Assembly (NCBI GenBank): GCA_036377595.1
Contig: DASUYB010000159.1
Coordinates: 1-57,523, forward strand
DNA: 57,523 nucleotides
Direction: 5' to 3'
Origin: Longimicrobium sp.
GTDB taxonomy: Bacteria > Gemmatimonadota > Gemmatimonadetes > Longimicrobiales > Longimicrobiaceae
Part shown: positions 50,316-57,523 of the stretch, piece by piece
Layout of the letters: the number at the start of each line of letters is the position of its first letter
Numbering within the stretch: the first letter of the stretch is position 1
Position numbers and translations under genes: made by a program
Notes under the pieces: generated by a model
Databases searched by the model: none
Seen by the model: the letters and a program-made list of their open reading frames with translations, nothing else
What the model was told of the DNA's origin: nothing

Positions 50316-51203
50316 TCACGTGAGGTGCTTCTCGAACCAGTGCTGTGCGTACGGGTCGTCGTTGAACGGCGGCACCTCGACGTAGCCGGAGCTCTGGTAC
50401 AGGCGGATGGCTTCCGTGAGCGCGCCGTTCGTCTCCAGCCGCAGCGTGGCGAGGCCGAGCTCGCGCGCCTGGTCCTCAAGCGCCAGCAGCATCCGCCGCC
50501 CGAACCCCATCCCCCGCACCGAGCCGGACACCCACATCCGCTTGACCGACCCCATCGCGTCGCCGATGACCTTTACCGCGCCGCACGCCACCGGCTCGCC
50601 GTCGATGCCGGCGACGAGGAACGCGCCGTGGGGCGGCCGCATCTCGCCTTCGTCCGCGGGGATGCTCCGGGCCGGATCGAACCCCGCCTCGAAGCGCGCC
50701 GCCAGCTCGGCGAAGTACTGCGCGACGCACCACCGCGCCGCCTCGCTCGCGGGGTCCACCCGCTCGATGCGCGCGCCCGCGGCCCGCAGCAGCGCGTGCA
50801 CCTCCGCCATCGCCGCGACCAGCCGCTCGCGCTGCACCTCGGATAGCGGCGCGAGGACGGCCTCGGCGGCCTGGTCGGAGCGCACGTCCATCTCCGCCAC
50901 CTCCGCGCGCCCCGCGGGCGTGAGCCGGGCGCGGCGCACGCGCTCGTCGCCGGGATCGGGCGCCAGCTCGACCAGCCCCTTCGCCGCGAGCGACTGGACG
51001 AGGCGGCTGAGGTACCCGGAATCGAGCCCCAGCCGCGCCCGCACGTCGCGGAGATCGGCGCCGCGCTCGCTGATCTCGTACAGCACGCGCGACTCGCCGA
51101 GCGGCCGGTCGCGCCCGAGGAAGTGGTCGTCCAGCGCTCCCGCCCGCTGCGTCACCAGCCGGTTGAAGCGCCGAACTTGCGAGATGTGCTCCGACGTGAT
51201 CAT
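50316..51203 (-). CDS. MarR-GNAT fusion regulator/acetyltransferase
   Basis: A 295-aa bifunctional protein. Residues about 1-140 are a MarR winged helix (QRAGALDDHFLGRDRPLGES, then RARLGLDSGYLSRLVQSLAAKGLV, VRRARLTPAGRAEV). About 150-295 are a GNAT N-acetyltransferase (VAGIDGEPVACGAVKV, then MWVSGSVRGMGFGRRMLLALE with the CoA loop, and LYQSSGYVEVPPF). The architecture is known as a regulator that also acetylates a metabolite. A perfect palindrome lies 3 bp upstream of the ATG and probably is its own operator. ATG at 51203. Confidence 0.92.
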   Translation of the reverse strand: MITSEHISQVRRFNRLVTQRAGALDDHFLGRDRPLGESRVLYEISERGADLRDVRARLGLDSGYLSRLVQSLAAKGLVELAPDPGDERVRRARLTPAGRAEVAEMDVRSDQAAEAVLAPLSEVQRERLVAAMAEVHALLRAAGARIERVDPASEAARWCVAQYFAELAARFEAGFDPARSIPADEGEMRPPHGAFLVAGIDGEPVACGAVKVIGDAMGSVKRMWVSGSVRGMGFGRRMLLALEDQARELGLATLRLETNGALTEAIRLYQSSGYVEVPPFNDDPYAQHWFEKHLT

Positions 51204-51205
51204 TC

Positions 51206-51221
51206 TCTGACTTTAGTCAGA
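51206..51221. promoter_or_regulatory. Palindromic MarR operator candidate
   Basis: TCTGACTTTAGTCAGA has exact 6-bp arms TCTGAC/GTCAGA around TTTA, starting 3 bp upstream of the MarR-GNAT start codon; probable autoregulatory site. Confidence 0.6.
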
Positions 51222-51339
51222 TAATGACCACACGTCAACGATCTTGATTACGCCCGGCTCGCGAGCGGCGCATTCGCTCCAGGATGGCAATCGCAGGCGA
51301 GCGCGTCAGCGAAGCGAGCGGAACAAGCGCCCATCAGTC

Positions 51340-51780
51340 ACCTGAATTATCGTGCGCAGGAATTGGCAATGCGAAAGCAGCTGAAATCATCGCGTGCAGA
51401 AAATTGCGTTGCGAAGCAGCCGAATTAATCCACGTGCAGAAATCGCGTTGCGAAAGCAGCTGAATTATCGCGGTGCAGAAAATCGCATTGCGAAACCAGT
51501 TGAATTTATCGCGTGCAAGAATCGCGTTGCGGACCAGCTGAATTATCGCGTGCAGGAAATCGTGTTGCGAGACCAGTTGAATTATCGCGTCCAAGAAATC
51601 GCATTGTGAGACCAGCTGAATTAATCGCGCGTGCAGAAATCGCGTTACCAGACCAGCTGAATTATCGCATGTGCAGGAATCGCGTTGCGAGACCAGCTGA
51701 ATTAATCGCGTTCAGAAATCGCGTTACGAATGCAACTGAATCATCGTGTGCAGGAATCCGTTGCGAAGCAGCTGAATTAC
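51340..51780. repeat. Degenerate about 38-bp tandem repeat, about 11 copies
   Basis: Units of about 35-41 bp with the consensus pieces GCGTGCAGAAATCGCGTTGCG and ACCAGCTGAATTATC follow each other without spacers. Identity between units is imperfect and their lengths vary, so neither frame is conserved as protein. The array lies upstream of a promoter-like sequence and the structured RNA candidate. Confidence 0.85.
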
Positions 51781-51790
51781 GATCTGTCAC

Positions 51791-51818
51791 TTGACGAAGA
51801 GTCTGAGAATGGTATTAT
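51791..51818 (+). promoter_or_regulatory. Sigma70-like promoter for the structured RNA
   Basis: TTGACG (51791-51796) and TATTAT (51813-51818) are separated by 16 bp, close to the consensus; a palindrome GCGTTTAAACGC follows at 51825-51836 near the expected start. No protein-coding gene follows on the plus strand. Confidence 0.55.
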
Positions 51819-51824
51819 ATAGAA

Positions 51825-51978
51825 GCGTTTAAACGCGTTCGCATAAAGAAAGTACGGCGAGGACGAGTGGGGTTTGGACGCCACTCTCAGTCACGTTCCC
51901 GAGCTCCCTCGGCGGGTTTGGACCCCCGTCTCGAGGTTCCCGGCGGGAGAACGGACTGCCTCGCCGTACTTCCTTTTT
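51825..51978 (+). ncRNA. Candidate structured non-coding RNA
   Basis: A perfect 13-bp terminal helix (51850-51862 AAGTACGGCGAGG with 51959-51971 CCTCGCCGTACTT) closes a domain of about 120 nt. Inside are hairpin GAGTGG/CCACTC with loop GGTTTGGACG, helix CAGT..CGTTC/GAACG..ACTG, and hairpin CTCGGCGGG/CCCCGTCTCGAG around TTTGGA. Both small hairpins expose GGTTTGGAC. TTCCTTTTTCC follows the closing helix. A sigma70-like promoter lies just upstream. It does not match an RNA family I recognise (6S, SRP and tmRNA were considered). The plus-strand direction is inferred from the promoter and U-tract. Confidence 0.5.
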
Positions 51979-52070
51979 CCCAAAAAACATACGTCGAATA
52001 CAGCCGAGTTATTACCTCCAGTGTAATAGATCGGCATTCAACCGTCAACTCTCATCATTGCACCCCGCGC

Positions 52071-53645
52071 TTACCGCACCACGATCGTGTCCCGCAGCCA
52101 GTGCTCGTTGTCGCGGTACGCGTAGTCGGCGGTGAAGTGGAGGCCGCGGGACTCCTTGCGGCGCAGCGCGCAGCGGACCACCAGGTGCGCGCACTGCACC
52201 ACGTTGCGCAGCTCCACCAGCTCGGGCGTGGGGCGGCTCGCGGCCCACCATCCGCCCACGCGCTCGGTGATCGCACGCAGCCGCGCATCCGCCTCGCCCA
52301 GGCGCTCGTCGGAGCGCACGATCCCCACCAGGTCCCACATCAAGCCGCGGATCTCCTCGCGCTCCGCCTCGATCCGCGCCGCGTCCGCATCTTCATCCCC
52401 CGACGCGGTTTGCGGAAGCGGCGCGGGCTCCAGCATCCGCGTGGCCGCCAGCTGCGGGCCGATGCGCTCGGCGGCGCGGTGCGCGAAGACGATGGCCTCG
52501 AGCAGCGAGTTCGACGCCAGGCGGTTGGCGCCGTGGACGCCGGTGCACGCCGTCTCGCCCGCGGCGTACAGGCCGGGGACCGAGGTGCGGCCGTCGGTGT
52601 CGGTCAGCACGCCGCCGCACAGGTAGTGCGCCGCGGGGACCACCGGCAGCGGCTCGCGCAGCATGTCGATCCCCCGCTCCGCCGTCTCGCGCAGGATGTT
52701 GGGAAAGCGCTCGCGGATCTCGGCCTGGGGGATGGCCGAGCAGTCCAGCAGCACGTGCGGCGCGCCGGTCGCCTTCATCTCCGCGTCGATGGCGCGCGCC
52801 ACCACGTCGCGCGGCGCCAGCGACGCCAGCGGGTGGTAGGCGTCCATGAAGGCGGTGCCGTCCAGCCGCCGCAACACCGCGCCCTCGCCGCGCACCGCCT
52901 CGCTGATCAGGAAGGTGCGCTCGCGCGCGGGATAGAGCGCCGTGGGGTGGAACTGGATGAACTCCATGTTCGCCACCTTCGCCCCCGCGCGGTACGCCAT
53001 CGCCACCCCGTCGCCCGTGGCGATCGACGGGTTGGTGGTGTGGCGATAGACCTGGCCGCAGCCGCCCGTCGCCAACATCACCGCCTTCGCCAGGATCGGC
53101 GTGGCCGCGCCCGTATCCGCGTCCAGCACCAGCACGCCGCAGCAGCGCTCGCCCAGCGTCCCCGGGTCCGTCGCGGTGAGCAGGTCGACCGCCGCGGTGT
53201 TCTCGTGGATGGTGATGTTTTCGGCGGACGCGACCGCGGCGAGCAGCCCGCGCTCGATCTCGCGCCCGGTGAGGTCGGCCGCGCGCACGATGCGGCGGCG
53301 CGAGTGCCCGCCCTCGCGCCCCAGCGAGAGCCCGCCCTCGGCCGACTCGCTGAAGCGCACGCCCAGCTCGATCAGCTTGCGCACGCGCGCCGGCCCCTCG
53401 CGCACCAGCACGTCCACCGCGTCGGGATGGCAGAGCCCGGCACCGGCGACCAGCGTGTCCTCGCGGTGCAGCGCCGGCGAGTCGTCGGCCCCGAACGCGG
53501 CGGCGATCCCGCCCTGCGCCCAGTTGGTCGACGACTCCGGCCGGCTCTTCTTGGTGACGAGGGCGACGGAGCCATACCGCGACGCCTTCAGCGCGAAGAA
53601 CAGCCCCGCGATCCCGCTCCCCACCACCACCACGTCCGCGCGCAT
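52071..53645 (-). CDS. nadB: L-aspartate oxidase
   Basis: A 524-aa FAD enzyme that oxidises L-aspartate to iminoaspartate in de novo NAD synthesis. The N-terminal dinucleotide motif is VVVVGSGIAGLFFALKAS (GxGxxG at about 9-14), with NWAQGGIAAAFG (about 40-51), GCGQVYRHTTNP, the substrate region EFIQFHPTALYP (about 225-236) and the active-site segment AAHYLCGGVLTDTDGRTSVPGLYAAGE. The C-terminal helical domain carries the LRNVVQCAHLVVRCAL motif. nadA and nadC are not in the window. ATG at 53645; it is downstream of lpxK across a repeat element. Confidence 0.96.
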   Translation of the reverse strand: MRADVVVVGSGIAGLFFALKASRYGSVALVTKKSRPESSTNWAQGGIAAAFGADDSPALHREDTLVAGAGLCHPDAVDVLVREGPARVRKLIELGVRFSESAEGGLSLGREGGHSRRRIVRAADLTGREIERGLLAAVASAENITIHENTAAVDLLTATDPGTLGERCCGVLVLDADTGAATPILAKAVMLATGGCGQVYRHTTNPSIATGDGVAMAYRAGAKVANMEFIQFHPTALYPARERTFLISEAVRGEGAVLRRLDGTAFMDAYHPLASLAPRDVVARAIDAEMKATGAPHVLLDCSAIPQAEIRERFPNILRETAERGIDMLREPLPVVPAAHYLCGGVLTDTDGRTSVPGLYAAGETACTGVHGANRLASNSLLEAIVFAHRAAERIGPQLAATRMLEPAPLPQTASGDEDADAARIEAEREEIRGLMWDLVGIVRSDERLGEADARLRAITERVGGWWAASRPTPELVELRNVVQCAHLVVRCALRRKESRGLHFTADYAYRDNEHWLRDTIVVR

Positions 53646-53700
53646 CAACGGCCGCTCCGCCGCAGGTGATCGGATGTCCGCCGCAGGGAGGGGAGGGATG

Positions 53701-53912
53701 GGGCGAATGAATTCGCGGCAACAACCACACGAAGTCCCCCTGCGGGGACTACCGGCTTCGGAGTGGCCGATGCCCCGGTGCACGAGAACGAGCTTCGATC
53801 CGCGAATCGCGGCGAAGCCCGTCGCGCGCTCCGAGCTCGGGGCTGAGCCGAAGCCTGTAGTCCGCGCAGGCGGACTTCGTGTCGTTGTTGCCGCGAATTC
53901 ATCATTCGCCCC
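53701..53912. repeat. 212-bp element with GAATTCGCGGCAACAAC terminal inverted repeats
   Basis: Left end GGGCGAATGAATTCGCGGCA plus ACAAC, then GAAGTCCCC; right end is the inverse with a 3-bp insertion (GTTGTTGCCGCGAATTCATC then ATTCGCCC). Inner arms GAAGTCC/GGACTTC also pair. The right end overlaps the last codons and stop of lpxK. Relatives occur at 26224, 28476 and near 2293. Confidence 0.75.
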
Positions 53913-54933
53913 TTTCCATCTTCGACGCCAGCGCCCGCCGCAGCGCCGCGTCCAGCACCTCGCCGCCGGCCTCGATGCGCACCGCCTGCTCCAGCACCAG
54001 CACGCTGGCGGGCGGGGAGACGAGGCCGCGCAACTTCACGGCGTCCTTGCGGGTGATGACGATCGGCCGCCCCATCGCGCGCGACACGATGCGCAGCGCG
54101 TCGGCCGCCGTGAAGGGGTGGTGATCGGGATACGGCGCCTCGTCGACCTCCGCGCCGGCCTCGCGCAACGCGTCGAAGAACGGCCCGGGCAGCGCCAGCG
54201 CCGCCACGGCGAGCACGCCCCGCCCGGCGAGCGAGTCGAGCGGCCGGGGATCGCCGCCGTGCAGCGGCACCAGCCCGTCCGCGGCCAGGTGGCAGACGGC
54301 GACCGGCTTCCCCGGCGCGACGAGCGACACCTCGGCGGCGACCTCCTGCGCGCGCGCGGCGCGGGCGGACTTGCGGGTGAGCACGATCACGTCCGCGCGC
54401 GCAAGCGCCGTCACGTCCTCGCGCCAGGGCCCGCGCGGGAGGAGGCGCGGCGCGCGATCCCACGTCTCCACCGCGACGAGGACGACGTCCAGGTCGCGCT
54501 TCAGCCGCCGGTGCTGGAACGCGTCGTCGAGCACGACGACGTCGCACCCCGCCGCCGCCAGCTCGCGCGCCGCCTCCACGCGCCTCGCCGCCGTCGCGAC
54601 GGGTACACCGGGGTTCAGCTCGCGGTGCAGGACGGTTTCGTCGCCGCCGTAGCCGCGCAGCGCGATGCCGGGCGTGCGCCCCCATCCTCGCAGCCGTGCG
54701 ACGAGCCACGCCGCGAACGGCGTCTTCCCCGCCCCGCCGACGCCCACGTTGCCGACGCTGATCACCGGCACGCCGGCCGACTCCACCCCGACGCCGCGGT
54801 CGAACCGGCGGTTGCGCGCCGCCACGATCCCGCGAAATGCCCACTCCGCCGGCGCCAGCGCCACGTCGAGCGCCTTCCCTGCCGCGCCGGCCTCTCCCGC
54901 CCACCAGCGGGTGACGAAGGAGCGGAGGCTCAT
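53902..54933 (-). CDS. lpxK: Tetraacyldisaccharide 4'-kinase
   Basis: A 343-aa lipid A biosynthesis kinase that phosphorylates the 4' position of the tetraacyldisaccharide at the inner membrane. The P-loop-like VISVGNVGVGGAGKTPFAAWL (about 52-72) and the family block LRGYGGDE (about 87-94), plus DAFQHRRLKRDLDVVLV (about 137-152) with the catalytic Asp, are all present. An N-terminal hydrophobic segment (about 25-40) anchors it. ATG at 54933. Its last residues and TGA lie inside the terminal repeat of the 53701 element. Confidence 0.95.
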   Translation of the reverse strand: MSLRSFVTRWWAGEAGAAGKALDVALAPAEWAFRGIVAARNRRFDRGVGVESAGVPVISVGNVGVGGAGKTPFAAWLVARLRGWGRTPGIALRGYGGDETVLHRELNPGVPVATAARRVEAARELAAAGCDVVVLDDAFQHRRLKRDLDVVLVAVETWDRAPRLLPRGPWREDVTALARADVIVLTRKSARAARAQEVAAEVSLVAPGKPVAVCHLAADGLVPLHGGDPRPLDSLAGRGVLAVAALALPGPFFDALREAGAEVDEAPYPDHHPFTAADALRIVSRAMGRPIVITRKDAVKLRGLVSPPASVLVLEQAVRIEAGGEVLDAALRRALASKMERGE

Positions 54934-55378
54934 CGCTGGAGACCCTCCCCCCGGAGACCCTCCCCCCGCGCCTTAGGGCGCGTACCCCCTCCCGATAACG
55001 GGAGGGGGTAACTTCGAGCGCGGCACGCAGGCGACGTCGCGCGGCTTGATTTCGGTGCGACGCGAAGGCCAAGGCTGAATCCCCGCGCCGAGCCCAACCC
55101 CGTGCTGAGTTCCCCCCTCCCCTGCGCAGCGGGGGAGGGGCCGGGGGAGGGGGCCCCCTGCGGCCGCACGAGCGTCCACGCATCACGACGCAGCAGACCC
55201 CACGCCGAGGTCTCCCCCTCCCCCAGTCGGTTTTGGGGGAGGGGGCCGGGGGGAGAGGGCCACCGCGCGGCGGCCGCTCCGGTCGCTTGGACCCGCGCCG
55301 CAGCCTCTCCCCGCGCCGAGGTCTCCCCCTTCTCCTGCAGTTCGGGAGAAGGGGGTCGGGGGGATGAGGGGCAGGCCG
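54934..55378. repeat. Repeat cluster inside the lipid A gene group
   Basis: A 445-bp gap on the lipid A strand. It contains two GGAGACCCTCCCCCC units, hairpin ACCCCCTCCC/GGGAGGGGGT (about 54986-55011), the GAGTTCCCCCCTCCCC...GGGGGAGGGG segment (about 55105-55155), CCCTCCCCCAGTCGG with a TTTTGGGGGAGGG arm (55216-55246) and CTTCTCCTGCAGTTCGGGAGAAG (55328-55350). These are members of the same families as at 12796, 13024 and 2443. No gene seen. Confidence 0.65.
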
Positions 55379-56080
55379 TCACGCCCACGGCCGGTCCACG
55401 CGCGCCATCAGCCCGCCCAGGCGCCGCTGCACGTCGTCCATGATGGACTGGATCTCGTCCTCCGTCGCGCGGCGGGGGACGAACACGGGCTCGCCGTACG
55501 AGATGCGGAGACGGGCGAAGGGATGGGGGATCATGAAGCGGTCCCATCCCCCCACGTACGACGCGCGGCTGGCGCCGGAGACCACGGGGATGATGGGCGC
55601 GCCCGTGCGCTGGGCGATGAGGACGGGGCCGGGCTTCATCTTCTCGCGCGGCCCCTTTGGTCCGTCGGGGGTGATGGCCAGCGAGCGGCCGGCGCGCACG
55701 TGCTGGATCAGCTCGCGGAGCGCGTCCAGCCCGCCGCGCGTGGTGGAGCCACGCACCGCGGTGAACCCCCAGCGCCGCACCACGCGGGTGATGTACTCGC
55801 CGTCGCGATGCTGGCTGATGAGCGTGACCACGCCGTTGTGCCGGTGATAGTGCGTGCACGGCAGCAGCCGCCCGTGCCAGAGCGTGAAGATCACCGGCTT
55901 CCCCGCGCGCCAGAACCGGTCGTAGTTCTCCACCCCCTCGCGCTCGTACCGGCACGTCGCCATCAGCGCGTCGAGCGCCGCCCCGCCCAGGCTGGCGATG
56001 GCGCGCTCGTGAAGGCGCAGCTCCGTCGTCTGCTCCGACGGGCGGACCTTGGCGGACGCGGTCGGGGGATCGGGGGTCAT
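55379..56080 (-). CDS. Lysophospholipid acyltransferase family protein (DUF374)
   Basis: A 233-aa membrane-associated acyltransferase. FTLWHGRLLPCTHYHRHNG (about 70-88), with the HxxxxD-like WHGRLL motif, TLISQHRDGEYITRVVRRWGF and SLAITPDGPKGPREKMKPG (about 130-148) match the DUF374 LPLAT-like family often found beside lpx genes. It probably attaches an acyl chain to a lipid A or Kdo-lipid A precursor, but the specific acyl acceptor is not established. ATG at 56080 at MTPDPPT; the upstream open frame lies in repeat DNA. Confidence 0.88.
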   Translation of the reverse strand: MTPDPPTASAKVRPSEQTTELRLHERAIASLGGAALDALMATCRYEREGVENYDRFWRAGKPVIFTLWHGRLLPCTHYHRHNGVVTLISQHRDGEYITRVVRRWGFTAVRGSTTRGGLDALRELIQHVRAGRSLAITPDGPKGPREKMKPGPVLIAQRTGAPIIPVVSGASRASYVGGWDRFMIPHPFARLRISYGEPVFVPRRATEDEIQSIMDDVQRRLGGLMARVDRPWA

Positions 56081-56297
56081 CGCGGGGAGCCCGCGGCGGT
56101 CCGGGCGCGGCCGCCGGCCCCCCCCACCCCCGGCCCCTCCCCCACGAGGGGGGAGGGATGGGGGAGGGGAGAACTCAGCGCACTTTTCGACCTCTGCTCG
56201 AGACACCGATGCTTGGGCCCGGAGTCCGCGAAGGCGGACTTCTTGATGTTCCAGCCCCGGGTTTCAACCCGGGGGAGAATGGCGGACACGGGGAGAT
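56081..56297. repeat. Repeat-filled gap between the acyltransferase and lpxB
   Basis: Contains CCCCGGCCCCTCCCCCACGA with GGGGGGAGGG (about 56126-56158), GGGGAGGGGAGAACTCAGCG (56160 on), AGTCCGCGAAGGCGGACTTC (56223-56242) and a CCCGGGTTTCAACCCGGG palindrome (about 56257-56274). No coding potential. Confidence 0.6.
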
Positions 56298-57452
56298 TCA
56301 TCGCCCGCGCTCCGGACGGCTGAGCAGCTCCCCCGCGATCTCCGCCACGCGCGCGCTGGCGCCCGGGCCGCCCAGCTTGCCGCGGATCGCGGACAGCCCC
56401 TCAACCATCTCCCTGCGCTCGGGCGAGTCGCAGTCGAGCAGCGGCAGGAGCGCGCCGGCGAGCGCGGGCGGCGTTGCCGCGTCCTGCACGAACTCGGGGG
56501 CCACGCGCCGCTCCGCGATCAGGTTGGCCAGCGCGATGTGCGGCACCTTCACCACGCGCCGGGCCAGCATGTAGCTCAGTGGCGCCATCCGGTAGACCAC
56601 CACCATCGGCGTCGCCGCGATGCCGGCCTCGAGCGTGGTCGTCCCGCTCTTCACCAGCGCGGCGGTCGCGTACTGCAGCAGCATCCCCCCCGTGCTCTCC
56701 ACCAGCGGCCAGAGCGCGCCCTCGTACGCCTCGCGCCCGATCCCCCGCGGCACCCCGATCACCGGCTGCACGCGGGGATTCTTTTCGACGACGAGCGCGG
56801 CGGCGTGCGAGAACAGCTCCAGGTGCCGCCGCACCTCCTGCGCGCGCGAGCCGGGGAAGAGGCCGAGGATCGGCCGCGCGGGATCGAGCCCGTTCTTCCG
56901 CGCCCACGCGTCGCGCGGGAGCTCGGGCGGGGCGCGGTCGAGCAGAGGGTGGCCGACGAACTTCGCGTTCACGCCGTGGGTGCGCAGGAACGCCTCCTCG
57001 AAGGGGAGCACCACCGCCACCTCGTCGGCGTCGCGGGCCAGGTCGCGCACCCGGCTCTTGTGCCACGCCCACACCTGCGGCGCGATGTAGTACAGCACGG
57101 GCGTCCCGCGGCCGCGCGCGTGTTTCGCAAGCCGCAGGTTGAAGCCGGGATAGTCGATGGGGATGACGAGGTCGACGCGCTCCGTCTCCAGCGCGGCGTG
57201 GACGCGCTTCGTCAGGTCGCGGAAGAAGGGGAGATGGCGGATCACTTCGACGAAGCCCATCACCGCCAGCTGCTCCAGGCGCGCGAGCAGCTCCACCCCC
57301 TCGCGCTCCATCCGCGCGCCGCCCAGGCCGATCAGCCGGGCCGACGGGAAGCGCTGACGGAGAGCGCGGGCCAGCGCGGCGCCGTGCAGGTCGCCGCTCT
57401 CCTCGCCCGCGGAGATGAAGATCACGGGCGAACGCAGAGAGGGCGCGCTCAC
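56298..57452 (-). CDS. lpxB: Lipid-A-disaccharide synthase
   Basis: A 384-aa GT19 enzyme that joins UDP-2,3-diacylglucosamine and lipid X to make the lipid A disaccharide. Family motifs: ISAGEESGDLHGAALARAL (about 13-31), IGLGGARMEREGVELL (about 41-56), PIDYPGFNLRLAKHAR (about 98-113), YYIAPQVWAWHKSRV (about 121-135), and KFVGHPLLDR plus LGLFPGSRAQEVRRHLELF. The start is a GTG at 57452 that overlaps the upstream stop as GTGA, indicating translational coupling to the partial gene before it. Confidence 0.95.
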   Translation of the reverse strand: MSAPSLRSPVIFISAGEESGDLHGAALARALRQRFPSARLIGLGGARMEREGVELLARLEQLAVMGFVEVIRHLPFFRDLTKRVHAALETERVDLVIPIDYPGFNLRLAKHARGRGTPVLYYIAPQVWAWHKSRVRDLARDADEVAVVLPFEEAFLRTHGVNAKFVGHPLLDRAPPELPRDAWARKNGLDPARPILGLFPGSRAQEVRRHLELFSHAAALVVEKNPRVQPVIGVPRGIGREAYEGALWPLVESTGGMLLQYATAALVKSGTTTLEAGIAATPMVVVYRMAPLSYMLARRVVKVPHIALANLIAERRVAPEFVQDAATPPALAGALLPLLDCDSPERREMVEGLSAIRGKLGGPGASARVAEIAGELLSRPERGR

Positions 57453-57523
57453 CGGCCCGCCTGCGACGTGCGCAGGAGCCAGTAGATCGCGCCCAGGATC
57501 ACCAGCAGCAGCAGCACCAGGCG
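57449..57523 (-). CDS. C-terminal end of a membrane protein (partial)
   Basis: The last 24 residues of a gene that runs off the window edge on the minus strand: RLVLLLLVILGAIYWLLRTS then QAGR and stop. One hydrophobic helix is visible. The TGA stop overlaps the GTG start of lpxB, so it is in the same lipid A operon. The identity cannot be determined from this fragment. Confidence 0.6.
   Translation of the reverse strand, partial: RLVLLLLVILGAIYWLLRTSQAGR

Noticed and set aside
51394-51609. Small proteins encoded in the tandem repeat (both strands)
   Set aside because: Unit lengths vary and are not multiples of three, so the reading frame is not maintained between copies; the frames are a by-product of the repeat.
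51340-51780. Possible CRISPR array
   Set aside because: The units of about 38 bp follow each other directly; there is no conserved repeat alternating with unique spacers, and no cas genes are present.
51850-51971. 6S RNA, SRP RNA or tmRNA
   Set aside because: The SRP core motif and tmRNA tRNA-like end are missing, and the fold is branched instead of the single rod with central bubble expected of 6S.
53701-53912. Insertion sequence with transposase
   Set aside because: The element is only about 212 bp with inverted ends and no coding capacity; no transposase was recognised anywhere in the window.

Overview
The window is GC-rich Gram-negative chromosome. The LPS lipid A genes lpxB and lpxK, outer-membrane-type and periplasmic proteins, a bacillithiol gene (bshC), many secreted metallo- and serine hydrolases, and small peptides with pinensin-type leaders together suggest a member of Gemmatimonadota, most like Longimicrobium and relatives. 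That placement is an inference from gene content; no rRNA or tRNA gene was seen.

Layout. 0.2-4 kb: secreted M1 aminopeptidase and secreted amidohydrolase (minus). 4.2-5.7 kb: three tandem Cys-rich precursor peptide genes (minus) and a divergent fourth (plus); two more lie alone at 8.8 and 15.8 kb. No lanthipeptide-modifying enzyme is visible, so these look like orphan precursors. 5.8-12.7 kb: S12 hydrolase with a divergent HTH regulator and a perfect palindrome between them, a TRIC-type channel, VOC and AraC proteins, an AT-richer membrane protein, and an APC permease. 13-19.3 kb: S9 peptidase, a secreted GATase-like protein, and two tandem lysyl-oxidase-like lipoproteins. 19.9-28.4 kb: cupredoxin, a class III cyclase fused in frame to an outer-membrane-barrel-like domain, a YdeI-type protein, a trypsin-like lipoprotein, and uvrC. 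28.7-33.2 kb: AI-2E-type permease, then DUF6985 / methyltransferase / transglycosylase / PilZ.

33.4-40.1 kb is the most system-like region. A coupled pair (Ig-like protein plus DUF4407 membrane coiled-coil protein) is divergent from a CHAT-protease-like protein, an SPFH/Band 7-like protein and a large protein with a degenerate P-loop. The C-terminus of the CHAT protein and the N-terminus of the large protein share a short motif of the form xDVxSGGDV, which fits homotypic effector/sensor recruitment. I propose it as a candidate conflict or defence module.

40-57.5 kb: bshC, rlmH, an aminotransferase, a GT-C-like membrane protein, a BlaI/M56 operon with two palindromic operators, two aminoglycoside-acetyltransferase-like genes, a MarR-GNAT fusion, a degenerate 38-bp tandem repeat next to a promoter-driven structured RNA candidate, then nadB, lpxK, a lysophospholipid acyltransferase and lpxB.

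Intergenic DNA is full of dispersed palindromic repeats. At least four families recur: composite hairpins whose arms change while staying self-complementary, hairpins bounded by CTCAC/GTGAG between convergent genes, TGTCATTCCGAG-bounded elements, and elements ending in a GAATTCGCGGCAACAAC-type inverted repeat.
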